Positions 9,893-21,004 of a DNA stretch of 64,000 nucleotides are shown one piece after another. Made by a program: the position numbers and the translations under genes. How positions within the stretch are numbered: the stretch's first letter is position 1; each line of letters opens with the position of its first letter. The notes beneath the pieces are model-generated. The model had not been told where the DNA came from and did not search any database. It worked only from the letters and a program-made list of their open reading frames with translations. The stretch spans positions 62,001-126,000 of the forward strand of contig JARBJD010000154.1 of NCBI GenBank assembly GCA_033064195.1, read 5' to 3'. This DNA is from Blattamonas nauphoetae (taxonomy: Eukaryota; Preaxostyla; Oxymonadida).

Positions 9893-11900
9893 CTACTTCT
9901 TGCGTTGTGTTTTCCCTCCAGCGAAGACTTTTGGTTTGGCATGACGATGAGGTTGAATGCGGAGCTTCCCTCCCTCAGAATCTTCTCGTTTTTCTTCTGC
10001 CTGCTCCGCTGCTTCCCTTTCCATCTCTTCTCGTTCAGTCTCTTCCTCTTCTCCGGGCAGTGATTCGGTATCTTCTGGCTGAACGTCTTCTGGAACGTTG
10101 TGGAGACTGATAATGTGGTTCTTGTTGCAGAACCCAATGTTGAGTTTGGGGATTGTAAGATCATCCCCAATCACATGAGGCGTGGTCACGTTTGGTGAGT
10201 ACACAGCAATTCGTTTCTGGAGGATTCTCGACAGGTAAGGGAACTCGTGATATCCTCCCCATTGCCCGTCATCTCGTTGTCTCTCGATGTTCTCCTCAGG
10301 CGAAAGTTGATCCGAGTCGTCAAAGAATAGTCTAAATTCATCGATGTCGGCCCACATAGCTTCAACCAATCGAGGTCTGATGTGATTCACGAAGGCTGTC
10401 TTCTTGGCATCATATCCGAGATCTTTTCCGACATTAATTGAAGCACGTTCCAGATCATCATCTGTCAGTTGATCAAAGATTGCATACAGCCAGCAGTTTC
10501 CATCTCCTCGGACATTCACAACATTTTCAGGCCCAAATCGGTTTCTGAAGTATTGCAGATGGTCCAACTCCCTTCGGTACGGTGATTAGTCGACGTGCAA
10601 GATCGGGAGTATCGACAGTGATGGGTCAGTGGATGGACTCTTATCTGGTTTGGAGGGGGGGTCAGGCTGCATCCTGCCAGTTTTGAATCCTCTATTCCGC
10701 TTCTTGTGGTCTTCGCCGATTTCGATGCCTGTTTCTTCATGAAGACCTGTCTCTTTCTCCTCAACAGTCCCCACATCAGCATCAAGAATGGAGTTTGTGG
10801 TCCCGAAAGAGCTCAGTTCGAGAAGCACCATAAATAAACGTGTGATTATCTTCTCGTTCCCCGGTTTCTGCAGTTTCTGATGACATGCATCAATGAGCTC
10901 AGAAATTCTGTCAATAATGAGCTGGGGATTCACGCGAATGTCTTGTTGGACGATCGTGGGGATTGGAGTTTGAGAAGCTGAATCATTCTTGACAATAGCC
11001 TTCATTGAGTGACAGTACTGGCGTGTGGTGTCGTAGATGTACTCAAACGCTTTGGTCATATCGTCAATGTTGAGCTCCTCAATCTGTTCCTCTTGTGACT
11101 TGAATTGTGTGGTCATGGCTTGGATCTTCATGTCTCCGTCGTCCTCAAAGGTTGAGTTCAGTTCGCGTCGAAAATAGGCAACCCGATTCTGATGGCCCAT
11201 CCTCCAAGCAATTCGCAACTGCAAACTCAATCCTTCATTCAGCAACTGCAAAAGATCGTTCTCCATCGTTGCCCATTGCGATTGGTCCGTTTGTTGCATG
11301 TCGATGCTGTGGGCACCTCGAAGAATACCCAGATACCATCTGAATCCGATCACATAATCTTGAATCTGTTGGAGATGGCTTTGGAGTGTGTAAAAAACGG
11401 GATTCAGGAGGATCGGCAGGTTTTGCCCTCCCTGAATCCATTGTTCCCAGTTGCGCCCGAAGCATGTTCTCGCACTCGCTGTAACCATTTTCAGTTCGTC
11501 AAACAAGCTCGAGACAGCTTTCGAATCTTTGCCGAGAGCGTGCATGAATTCACACTCCACCTCAGCCGTGTCATTCAGCTCCATGTGTTGCTTTGATTGA
11601 ATCAAACAAATTTTTGCTCTTTGGAGATCTCCAGTTTGGATAGCGAGTCGGGATCTCAGAAGGAGTCCTTTCGCCAAAATACACGTCAGCCGTGATTTCA
11701 TGATCGCATCTCCACAGTTTTGGATTCGTCTGATCAGAATGTGTTCATCTGTCTGAAGGGCAACAGACATATCGCCAGGAGGAGCCTTGCGATTCAGCGA
11801 TTGCCAAAAAGATTCGTATTCGATGTGCTTGGAATGGAGAGGATCTGTCGCTTCCTCCAGGCGAACATTGACACTACCAAGTCTGCCATTTGCACCTTAT
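9893..11900 (-). pseudogene. Truncated, broken copy of the NTPase-OTU gene
   Basis: It matches the C-terminal third of the large protein encoded at 21005-26248, with long stretches identical in protein, including the OTU motif RGDGNCWLYAIFDQL and the Arg/Lys-rich tail ending in GKTQRKK. The homology fades at about 11870-11900, so the N-terminal P-loop part is absent. The copy does not look whole. High similarity to the whole copy implies a recent duplication. It lies immediately downstream of RHS-like copy A on the same strand. Confidence 0.75.
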
Positions 11901-12298
11901 CCAAAATCTTCCAAAACTTCCATTTCAGGACAACAGATAGGAATGCTAGAATGCTGGAATTTCGATGTGCTGAGTGAAATCTCATGTTAATGACTAATTT
12001 TTTCCTGTTGGAAAGGAAGACGAATAATGAGGGCAAAAACATGAAGGAAAAAAAAGGGCAGAAAATCTCGACAAAATGCGCATCTTTTACACAAAAAAGA
12101 AGACAAACCATCTTATACGGCACGATCGTTCCATAAATGTGCTCGAATAAGGGATATAACTCTGATGGAGAAAGAGGTCGAGAGGAGATAAATATTATTA
12201 TGGGTGATAGTATCGAGTCGTTCTGCTATCTTTTTGAAATAGTCCGAAATGGAAACATAATTTGGGAACAGGTGAAATGAATGAAGAGAATTGATTGT
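11901..12298. other. Intergenic, no gene seen
   Basis: About 400 bp of AT-rich sequence between RHS-like copy A and the OTU remnant. No convincing open frame. It marks the point where similarity to the whole NTPase-OTU copy is lost. Confidence 0.45.
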
Positions 12299-14897
12299 TC
12301 ACTCATTGTCCTTGCTCTGATCTGTCACCTTTGATGGGTTGGTTTCCTTGTTGCCGCCGGACAGATTTCCGTTCTCTACGTCGACATCGACATCGACATC
12401 GACATCGACATCGGCATCGACATCGGCATCGACATCGACATACTCAAGGAATGTGCTTGGGGTCTCCGGTTCCTCTTTAGAAACAATCCAAATGCCTGGA
12501 TTGGACGGAGGAGGATCGACAGTTAGTTTGTGGAAGCAATTGACGAACTCATCCGAGTCTGCGATGAATGGTTTCATTTCTAAGGGATTCATGAGTTCTG
12601 TTTTCTTTATTCCATTAATATCGGAGTGCTTGTTGTAAAGGAGATCGTGGACCGAAACAACTCCTGTGTAGAAAGACATGAGTGTTTCATGGGGTTTGGT
12701 CAATCTGGATCTTGTTGTGATCTGTTTGAGATTTTCAGGTTGTTTCAGATCCCGATATCCATCCACCCACTCGGGGAGGGTAATCCAAATGAAGAACACA
12801 TTGATCTTCTCTTTTTCGACATTCTGTTGGATGGCAATCTTGTCTCGTATGGCTTTGATGAGCGTATTCGAGCATGCCTTGTGGTTTGGGCTGACTGTGA
12901 TTTGAAAAGTGAAGAGATTGTGGACGGGAGGTGCACCCTCAATCTCATTGGTGGGCGGTTCTCGGAGATATATGAAGGAATCAATCCCCCTCCAATGTCT
13001 GCAGGTGTGACGTTTTTGTGCATTGTAAGTTGTTTCGTAGTAGAGCACATCGGAGAGGATTGGGAAGGCTGTCGGTTTGCGATTCAGGACTTCGTCCTCT
13101 GTTTTGGCTTGATGACCAATCATTGGAAGTTGATACATGAACGAACGAAAACGCTCGGGCATCGCTGTGTACACTGTGAACTTCGCATGTGAAACCAACA
13201 ATTCTGTGTTCACTATTCTTTCGAGCAGAAGTCCTTTCATTGCGTTTTCACGGGACTTGTCGTTCATGAATTGGATGAACCGTTCTGGCTCCAGTTGTTC
13301 TAGCACTGCGAGAAGTCGGGCCGCAAACAAGCTGATTGGTTTTTTCCCTTTCCTGAAGATGAGATGACTAATTGTCACTGCATTGTCGAGTTCATTTGAC
13401 AGGAACGAATCAAAGTTCAAAGCCCTCATCATGTCAAGGAACGCATCGGCCGCGCGATTGCCGAGCATGCGTGGTGTCATCCCAAACACATCGATCACGT
13501 TCATCATCGCGGAGGCTTGCTTTCTATCGGCTGGATTTGGGACGTATTGACCATGTGCCCCCAGAATCTTGACCACCAATGGATGCATCTCACAAAGTTT
13601 CAGTACAGGTACGATGCGACGCCAGAAGCGAGGATCTGTTTTTCCCAAACGAATCAACATCGTCAGGAATTCGTCTCTTCTCCAGAGGGGGTAAGTGGTC
13701 TCGAGACGCAGTTCAGCTCTCTGCATTTCAGTTGTGATATCTTCAAATATCTTCGGAGAGGCGGCAAAGACGGTGAAGATATCGTTCATGTTTGAATCTT
13801 TGAATGGATCTTCCGAATCCACAATTCGGATCACATACGGATGAGCTCCGACGAAAGAATCTTCTGCAAATGACGAATCGAGCACTCGAACATTGATTGG
13901 TGTCGTCGGATTGTTGTGATCAATCAGGATCGTGATCACTTTCTTCATTTTGAAGGGAGTGTACAAGATGGCCTGAAAACATGAAAAGATTCAGAAAACA
14001 CACCACTTTCTCCAAAGAGTGCATCAGACGATAGATCAAATACACCAACATCTGTGACTTTCCTGTTCTGGGCTGACCATTCAGGAAAATTGCATTTATG
14101 TCATTATCTCCAGAGAATTCATTTTCAAATTTTTCCATGAGGTCTGTGGTTTCAATCCAATCTGGGGTCTGCCGAAGCGAAGCAAGGAGATCCGGGTGGA
14201 CAGCATCGAGCTCCTCTCGAGTGGGTCGGTCTGGTGCTTCTCGAAAGTCAGGCAAAAATGGAAATTTCGGATTCGGGGGTTGCGCCGGAGGTGTAAAGCC
14301 TCTCATTTTTGCAAACTTTCCGATAACACCCTGTGCAAAGACATCCCAGCAATCTCTGGCATAAACTATCTGATCTTCTTTCAACTGTTTTTCAGCAACC
14401 GGTAATTTCAGACAGCGTTGTTCAGGCTTCGTGTAATACAACTGGAACATCATATCGAGTGCATTCAATGTTCGCCAGAGCTCCGCATCACTGAAGAAAT
14501 CCGACGATTTTTGACCATTGTCCATCTTGATCACAGTGAGTGGTGCCATGCCAGTACCATCGTCAAGAGTCGGCCACCATTTCAACAGCTCATCCATCTT
14601 CAAATCGTATGTGTACTTGCATCCCGAGTCCCCAACCAGACTCTTCCATCGCGTTCCATCCTTGTCATCTGCATGAGCTGTGACAATCCCCGGTCCTGTG
14701 ACGTTGGCGTCTTCTGGGGGTATGGATGGAAACAGGAGGGTGAGAGCTTTGTTGGGAGCGTCCAGAGTGTTTGCTAGTTCCTTGATCAATCCTTTGAGTG
14801 TTTTTGGTTTATCAATTTTAACTTCTTGAATGGTATTACTGTCCGGAATGACAAGGATGCGAAGTCGAAGCTTCCGTGAAAACAATCGTAAAATCAT
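12299..14897 (-). CDS. Crinkler/RHS-like P-loop protein, copy A, looks whole
   Basis: Two exons joined by a 34-nt intron at 13973-14006 give about 854 residues. The N-terminal 50 residues (RKLRLRILVIP, KTLKGLIKEL) look like the ubiquitin-like header of Crinklers. A Walker A motif (NGQPRTGKSQ, about residues 273-280) is followed by MLVYLIYRLM, the typical P-loop and helix of RHS/Crinkler NTPases. The region after the intron (AILYTPFKMKKVITILIDH) is the usual continuation. The C-terminus holds a Val-Asp/Ala-Asp repeat encoded by a hexamer repeat and is unlike copy B. The family is linked in other eukaryotes to mobile elements and secreted effectors; the role here is unknown. Paralogues lie at 17482-20648 and 26417-28955. 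Confidence 0.65.
12381..12440. repeat. Hexanucleotide tandem repeat TCGACA (about 10 units)
   Basis: Ten near-perfect 6-bp units, two with a C-G variant (TCGGCA). On the minus strand it encodes alternating Val-Asp and Ala-Asp at the C-terminus of RHS-like copy A. It keeps the frame at any unit number, so length can vary without disruption. Confidence 0.9.
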
Positions 14898-15225
14898 GAT
14901 TGGTGAACGTTCACACAGAAATCGAAGCGCCTATTTGGGCCTGATAATGACAGTCGATTTTCTGGAAAAAATCAATGCACTAATTAAGGTGAACACAAAA
15001 ACGGGCGTAAAGACGCAGATGAGAGTTGACTGTGAAAACTGGAATGAATAAGGGGCGTGATCTTCACGAAGTCCTGAAATACAACTCAATCCGTTTCTCA
15101 CAACCAAAATCGTCTCCTGTTCCTTTTCGTTTTTCTGTTCCAATCTTTGGAGAAATCAGAACCAAGCAATACAAAAAAAGGGGGCTCTGTTGTGACGTCC
15201 CAGTTGAGACGCCCCTGGCGATATA
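14898..15225. other. Intergenic; start side of RHS-like copy A
   Basis: The first 30-40 bp upstream of copy A match the sequence just upstream of copy B, so the duplicated unit includes a little 5' flank. The remainder is without visible genes. It contains the presumed promoter of copy A and the 3' end of the helical-repeat gene. Confidence 0.4.
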
Positions 15226-17292
15226 TCATCTGTTCACTGTCTCAAGATAGTCCATCAATCGCTTGGCTTCTTGTCTGTTCTGACTCGTTCCAGTCGCACT
15301 CATCTCATACAATTCTCCCTCAAAAGTGTCGCTCATCACCCATTCCTGCAGAACCCTCGCCGATTGGACTTTCTGATCGTCTTGTCTCAGAATGGAAATC
15401 ATGCAATCCACAAAATACTTCATTGCCGATCCGACAAAGTGTCGGCGAGCGTTCCAAGCTTGCACGAGGGCTCCAGACTCAATGAGCATGCACTGGAGAT
15501 CCAAACAGCCAGATGCGAGAAAAGAAATGCAACACAATGTTTCTGTCAACAATGATTTCGATTCGCGTGGGATGATGTCACAAAGGCACTGGCAGACCTT
15601 TCGTTTCGCATCCATGTTTTCCATGTCAGGGAACAGTGAGGCCAGCACAATCTCTGAATGGTGGCCTGGAACAGAGAACCAGTGTGAGAGGAAGAAGAGG
15701 AACGAGTGGATCATGGAGTCTGCCGCTGTGATCACTCCAGGTTGTGATGTCAACACTTCATGGATGAGTGGCTTGTATTCCAGAGATTCATTCATCTTAT
15801 TTCGATACAAATGTTGCTTCGCTGTTGGCAGCGAGAACAGAGAAGTTCTGATCGTTTCGAGGAGCGTAAATGGTGGATCGAGAACAGTTGTGGGCGAATT
15901 ACAAGCGGCCAGGAAATATTGCGTGTCGGCCTCAAGAGACTCCGCTCCGATTGAATCCCATCCAGAAGTCACAAATGAAACGATGCGGTCAAAAAGTGAC
16001 CCAACGAAGGGATAAATTCCTGAGGGGATCAAAAACTACGGGAAAATGACTGGAGGAGAAGACGAACCTGTTGATATTCCTCCGAAAGAGTGACGAGTCG
16101 TCCGAAGATAGAGAGGACTGATGATGATGTCTTCAGACAAGTCTCAATTCCAATTTTCACCTCACGTTGGATGTGCTCTCTGTCAACAACGACGACATGG
16201 CGGGAGAGTCGCTTGAGCAGACGAAGAGTTCTGAGCAGGCCGAGAAGCTCTTCATGCTTCTCTCGCAATAAACAAATCAGATAATTCAGCACGGGGATCC
16301 CTGCTGTGTTTGTTGGGTCCGTTCGATTGTTCGGGAGAGTGATTTGTTCGAGCTGGGATTTGCTCGAGTGTGGGATGAATTGTTCCGCATAACGAAGTGA
16401 ATATATTTGTACACTTTCATAGCCACACAAGAAAAATGGGGCCGATGCTGAAATCATCTTCACGACGAGATGCTGTGGAAATGAATCCTGGAAGAATAAT
16501 GTGAGGCACCTGAAGCACAGCGTGACCACTGACGCCCGAGTGTCAGTCACACGAAATCTGGCACAGCAGCTGTTTGGATTCGCTTCTACGGTGACGGGAT
16601 GACATGCAGTGAGGTAGTTCAGAAGATGAGTTTCCGTGCCACATTCTATCAGGAACAGCTTGTACTCTTTGTCAAGAGAGGCAGAATAGAAGATCACCAA
16701 GAGAATCTAGACATGAAAAATCATGACATCAAAAGAACTGACTTCTTGGGCGAGAAAGTCATCCGCGACTGACAACAATGAGAAGCTCCTCTCCACAAAT
16801 TCCGGAGTCATGACGGTACTCACTGTGGGGTGTGAATGTGATGCTGTCAATCATGAAGATACGAACAAGCATACATAGAGACGCAATAATGGTGTAGACT
16901 AGTGTCTGAGAGATGTGACTGAAGAAAGAACAAACAAGAACTTCGGGAGTCTCCGAGGTGAGGACTATGTTAAGTAATGTTTGAATTGTGTTTACTTGTT
17001 GGATGAATGTTTTGGCTTGTTCGTCTTCTTCATCGCGGACGATTTCGTTGATAAGATGGAGTGTTTTGACGAGAGTGGATTTTTCTTGAGACTCCAATTT
17101 GGTAAGCAAATTCAGAAGGTCCTGATGCTCGGGTAAAAGATTGGTGTCTCCTGAATATCCAGGGTGTTGTTGGAATCGAGGTCGTCTCAAACGAATCGTT
17201 GACTCAGAAGACTGACTGTCTGCTTCCTCGCCAGTATCAAAAGAAGGAAAGCGTTGATCTATCGAGGGTCGCGAACCTTCATTAACATGCAT
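15226..17292 (-). CDS. Helical-repeat (ARM/HEAT-like) protein, unrecognised
   Basis: Five exons with introns at 16906-16935, 16823-16862, 16707-16742 and 16036-16067 (30-40 nt) sum to 643 codons. I rejected the unspliced frames because the joined model reads continuously, for example MLVLSTVMTPEFVERSF across one junction and EEYQQFLIPSG across another. The protein is a run of amphipathic helices with leucine spacing (DLLNLLTKLES, TIQTLLNIVL), like armadillo/HEAT scaffolds. No specific family is recognised. It is flanked on both sides by RHS-like copies and reads as an ordinary host gene within the island. Confidence 0.65.
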
Positions 17293-17905
17293 TTGATGTC
17301 GCTGTGCTCGTTAGGTGAAGTCTCCAAATTACAGTGGGTCCGAGATCCGACTTCTTCCTGCGGGAATGTGTTTACTCACAATTTTTATTTCGTGTTAATC
17401 TACAGTGAGAAAAGTCGAAAAATTCCAAAAACTATATTGTTGAGATGGCAAAACAACGAGTAATAAGTGGTGAATAAAAATGAGTCTCGAGGCCACTTAC
17501 CCCCTCTGGAGAAGAGACGAATTCCTGACGATGCTGATTCGTTTGGGAAAAACAGATCCTCGCTTCTGGCGTCGCATCGTACCTGTACTGAAACTTTGTG
17601 AGATGCATCCATTGGTGGTCAAGATTCTGGGGGCACATGGTCAATACGTCCCAAATCCAGCCGATAGAAAGCAAGCCTCCGTGATGATGAACGTGATCGA
17701 TGTGTTTGGGCTGACACCACGCATCCTCGGCTATCGTTCGGCCGATGCGTTCCTTGATGTGATGAAAGCTTTGAGTTTTGAGTCGTTTCCGTCAAATACA
17801 ATGGACAATGACATGCCCACTGCTCCTCTCACATACTTGGAAGAGACCCAAAAACCGATCAGCTTGTTTGCGACCAAACTTCTCCCAGTGCTCCAAAAGC
17901 TGAGG

Positions 17906-17908
17906 TCA
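17906..17908. repeat. Target site duplication (TCA), left
   Basis: TCA occurs once at this site in the uninterrupted copy B sequence but flanks both ends of the inserted element here. Confidence 0.75.
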
Positions 17909-17955
17909 TAGTCCCTCCACAAACCCGTCTAAAATATATAAACCCGTTTTTATTC
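17909..17955 (+). repeat. Left terminal inverted repeat
   Basis: It begins TAGTCCCTCCACAAACCCGT and holds two AAACCCGT motifs. It matches the reverse complement of the right end over about 47 bp with a few mismatches. Confidence 0.85.
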
Positions 17956-18396
17956 ACCAAGACCCAGAATTCGAATAATAGTGTGATTTTCATTTCTTCT
18001 AAACCCTTATTTACACGTTGACAATGAAATTTAGAGAGAAAAATGAACCGGTAATGAAGTGATGAAATGTGAATGTTTCCAAACAATGGGGCATCTTTCT
18101 CTCACTCCGATACCTTTTCTTTGATGATGATGCTGGTCGTGGCTTTCTTATGTACGAGAAGAAGATGTGGAGGGCATGCCCAGATGCTTCTGTGATTGTT
18201 CTTCTATGAGCGGGACTGTCGTTGTCCAAGGATTGTTCATGTCTGGCATTCGGAAGTGCGGGCTTGTTTTCTGGGAGAGATGGGAAGGAGAGGAAGAGTG
18301 AGAGAACTATGGACAATTGATGAGATCGAGGAGAAATGACACGGAAAGACGCGATGAGAAAAGGAGATAAATATCCCCAATCCAATGAATTTCATG

Positions 18397-19342
18397 TCAA
18401 CAAACATTGAAAGATACAAAATGCTCATCCTTTCCGTCCTGGTTCTCGTGCGGCAGCATCCAATGCACACAAGCGAGCAATTGTGTAATGTGTTTGATCA
18501 GAGTCCATGTGAATGGAATATGACATTTGTGCATTGTGTATAGATGTCGGAGCACTTCCATTGAGCCTCCGAAGGGACCGTTGTTGAGAAAGAAGCCTTT
18601 TATATGCTTGGCCTCTTCTTCGGTTGAGAAGGGGTGATGAAGATGTGGGAGAGAGGGAACCTGGAGAGGGAAAAGTAAGGAGGAAAACATGAGGGAAGGG
18701 TGAAGAAATAGAAAGAAGGCTGTGTCGAGGGAAATGGAGTGAATGGCAAGGAACAGGAAGAAGTGGACGAAAAGGTGTGAGTAGGCAGACCTCAGGAGCG
18801 TGTGAGCGCTACTGTTGGTTTCTGGTTGATTTAATAGTTCCTTCCCAGCTTCCATTCTTGCTTTTGGCATTCTCCGTTTGTGGCGAGTTGATCTGTTGTT
18901 CAGACGGAAACATATCTGTAGGCGTTTAGACACGCGTTTACCTACAAGGAAGAGTGGAAACAGTGAGTGAATAACAATTTCCAGCTACGTTTCGGTCAGC
19001 TGCCCAATCGGATGGTGTTGAGGACGTGTGATCAGCGAGACCATCACTCGTACCGATTCAATCTGCTGCGAAGAAAAAGGTTGTGATACGTCCGCTCCTG
19101 ATCTAATTTACTTGTTCTGATGGGCCCACGAGGTCTTTGGGAGGATTAGAGGGTATTTTTGGATGATGGATGTCTGGTTGGGCAAAATCGGAATGGTGTG
19201 ATTTATTTGGATATATTCTGCATCCAATGAAGTCATGCTGGCTTTTCATCTGTTTGTGGAGCGCTTGGTTGATTTTGATTTGTTCACAGCGACTAGATAG
19301 CTTCAGAAAGTGTCTGAGTAAATATCTTCCCCGCCTGGACAT
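18397..19342 (-). CDS. Possible spliced gene inside the transposon, unrecognised
   Basis: Minus-strand frames run from an ATG at 19342 (SRRGRYLLRHFLKLSSRCEQ, basic, helical) to a block ending at 18397 (AKHIKGFFLNNGPFGGSMEV, HKCHIPFTWTLIKHITQLL). At least one GT-AG intron near 19060-19110 and one near 18660-18790 look likely, but I could not build a fully consistent model. The basic N-terminal part could bind DNA. No transposase family is recognised. It may be partly decayed. Confidence 0.3.
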
Positions 19343-19713
19343 GATCGACTGAAGTCGGCATGAAACGTATGGCTGATGAACTTCGATGATGTTAGGTGGA
19401 TGGTGAGAGGCTGTGGTAAGAGAGAGTGTGCGGGTCGAGACTTGGAGTGTGTGGTGAACGTTGACTTGTATTCGAATCAGGAAAACGGTTGAAAAATTGC
19501 ATCGAATGATGGAGAAGAGGAGTTAGATGCCAAATTTTGGATCATTCATAGATAATGATCGGAGAGAAGTTAACGATAATTTTGTGACCCATTCTTTCAA
19601 AAACCATTCCGAACATCGAAAATAAGAAGCAGATTGCCTAGATATTGCGACTCGTTTGTTGTACACTTCACTTTGACTCCCTGTCGAGTTGAGACAACTA
19701 TTCTTCTTATTTT

Positions 19714-19760
19714 TGAATAAAGACGGGTTTATATTTAAAAACGGGTTTGTGGAGGGTCTA
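19714..19760 (-). repeat. Right terminal inverted repeat
   Basis: Its reverse complement begins TAGACCCTCCACAAACCCGT and contains the same pair of AAACCCGT motifs as the left end, with the two spacers exchanged. Confidence 0.85.
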
Positions 19761-19763
19761 TCA
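19761..19763. repeat. Target site duplication (TCA), right
   Basis: It copies the TCA at 17906-17908; in copy B only one TCA stands at this place. Confidence 0.75.
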
Positions 19764-20648
19764 GCACATTTTCTCGAAATCCTGCACAACAGTAGACTGG
19801 AAGAAAGATTGAGAGAATAGATGCTCAGATCGAAAGTGAACAATGAACTGTTGGTTTCACATGCGAAGTTGACAGTGTTCTCGGCGATGCCCAACCGGTT
19901 TCGTTCGTTCATGTTTCAGCTTCCTGTGATTGCCCATCAAACGAAAACAGAGGATGAACTTCTGTCACTCGAACTGGCAGCCATCCGAATCATCCCCGAC
20001 GTGCTCTACAGCGGACCAACCAACGAAGCCGGAACCCAACCGAACATCACCCCTTGGACTGGGCTCGATTCCTTCGTCTATCTCCAAGAACAGACTCCCA
20101 ATGTGAATGAGGATGCACAAACCGTCCACACTCTGTACACTTTCAAAAGCACTCTCAGCAAAACCGAAAATGCATGCAACACAGTTCTCATCGATGCGAT
20201 ACGAGACAAGATCGCCAGCCAACAGAAAGTCGAAAGAGAGGACATCGTTGTGTTCTTCGTCTGGATTGTCCTCGCAGAGCATGTGGGCTCCTTTCGGAAT
20301 GTGATGCAGCGTGACGCCCTCTCAACCCACTTGCCTTTCAACACTGGAGTTGTCTCGGTCAGCGATCTCCTCGTCGCCGAGTCGTCCGATTGCAGAGGAA
20401 TGGCCGATGTCGATATTTTGAGGTTCTTAGAAATGACAGAATTCATCGCGACTTCGGATGAGTTCATCGGTTGCTTCACCGAACCGACCTTCAGCCCTCC
20501 CCTGCCGAATGTGGAAAGTGTTCTGATTCGTGAGCCAGCCCCGAGGACCAACTCCAACTTGTCTGAGTTCGTGGCCACTTTGGAGAGCACACATCTGAGC
20601 AACCTCCAGCCCTCCTCCGTCCAATCTGGACAGTTTTCTTGTTTCTAA

Positions 20649-21004
20649 ACTGGCCTCGGAGAAACTGTGCATCTTCGCTGAGGTTTTCGACATGGAGAAC
20701 GAAGATCTGTCCGACGTGAATGAGTAAACAATCAAATCCTCTTCATTCATCTCACTTATCAAACCACATCTCATCATGTTTCCATTGCAGACTTTTTGAA
20801 AAGGCGGTATCATCAAACCAGACAAAAAAGAGTGTGTGAAATGGAAATCAAGATGTTTGACTGATGTGAGTGGGGAGGCAGATCTGATGGATGTCACCAT
20901 AACACATCTCCTCCTCCAGAGATAGGAGATGTGATGACTCACTTTCACATTGAAACAAAACGATCAAAACTTCAGCAAGAACAACAAATAAAAAAAAGCA
21001 GATT
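20649..21004. other. Shared 3' flank of RHS-like copies; no gene
   Basis: About 160 bp after the stop closely matches the sequence after copy B (28956-29115), up to an AACCAGACA block, so the duplicated unit includes 3' flanking DNA. Beyond it there is no open frame. Homology with the other NTPase-OTU copy starts near 21003. Confidence 0.6.

Larger units (their letters stand above)
17909..19760. mobile_element. DNA transposon with 47-bp TIRs and 3-bp TSD
   Basis: A 1852-bp insertion interrupts an RHS-like gene copy. Its ends are inverted repeats starting TAGWCCCTCCACAAACCCG and it is flanked by TCA direct repeats, the empty site being preserved in copy B. A 3-bp duplication is found for CACTA, Harbinger (TWA) and some other families, but the termini match none of their hallmarks that I can recall. 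The internal open frames on the minus strand look spliced and show no recognisable DDE transposase. It may be non-autonomous or a family I do not recognise. It inserted after the RHS duplication. Confidence 0.82.
17482..20648 (+). pseudogene. Broken RHS-like copy C, split by a transposon
   Basis: Two blocks, about 17482-17908 and 19764-20648, match consecutive parts of RHS-like copy B, from the TYPLW segment to the C-terminal SCF end. The copy is truncated at its 5' side and carries no P-loop. The blocks are separated exactly by the 17909-19760 inverted-repeat element, which inserted into it. It does not look whole, and there are several breaks. Protein identity to copy B is high, so the loss is fairly recent. 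Similarity continues past the stop into the 3' flank. Confidence 0.85.

Noticed and set aside
12381-12440. Hexamer repeat as a CRISPR array
   Set aside because: Uniform 6-bp units with no spacers, lying in a coding region of a eukaryotic gene.
17909-19760. Polinton or virus-like element
   Set aside because: Too short, 3-bp target duplication, and no capsid, polymerase or integrase frames.
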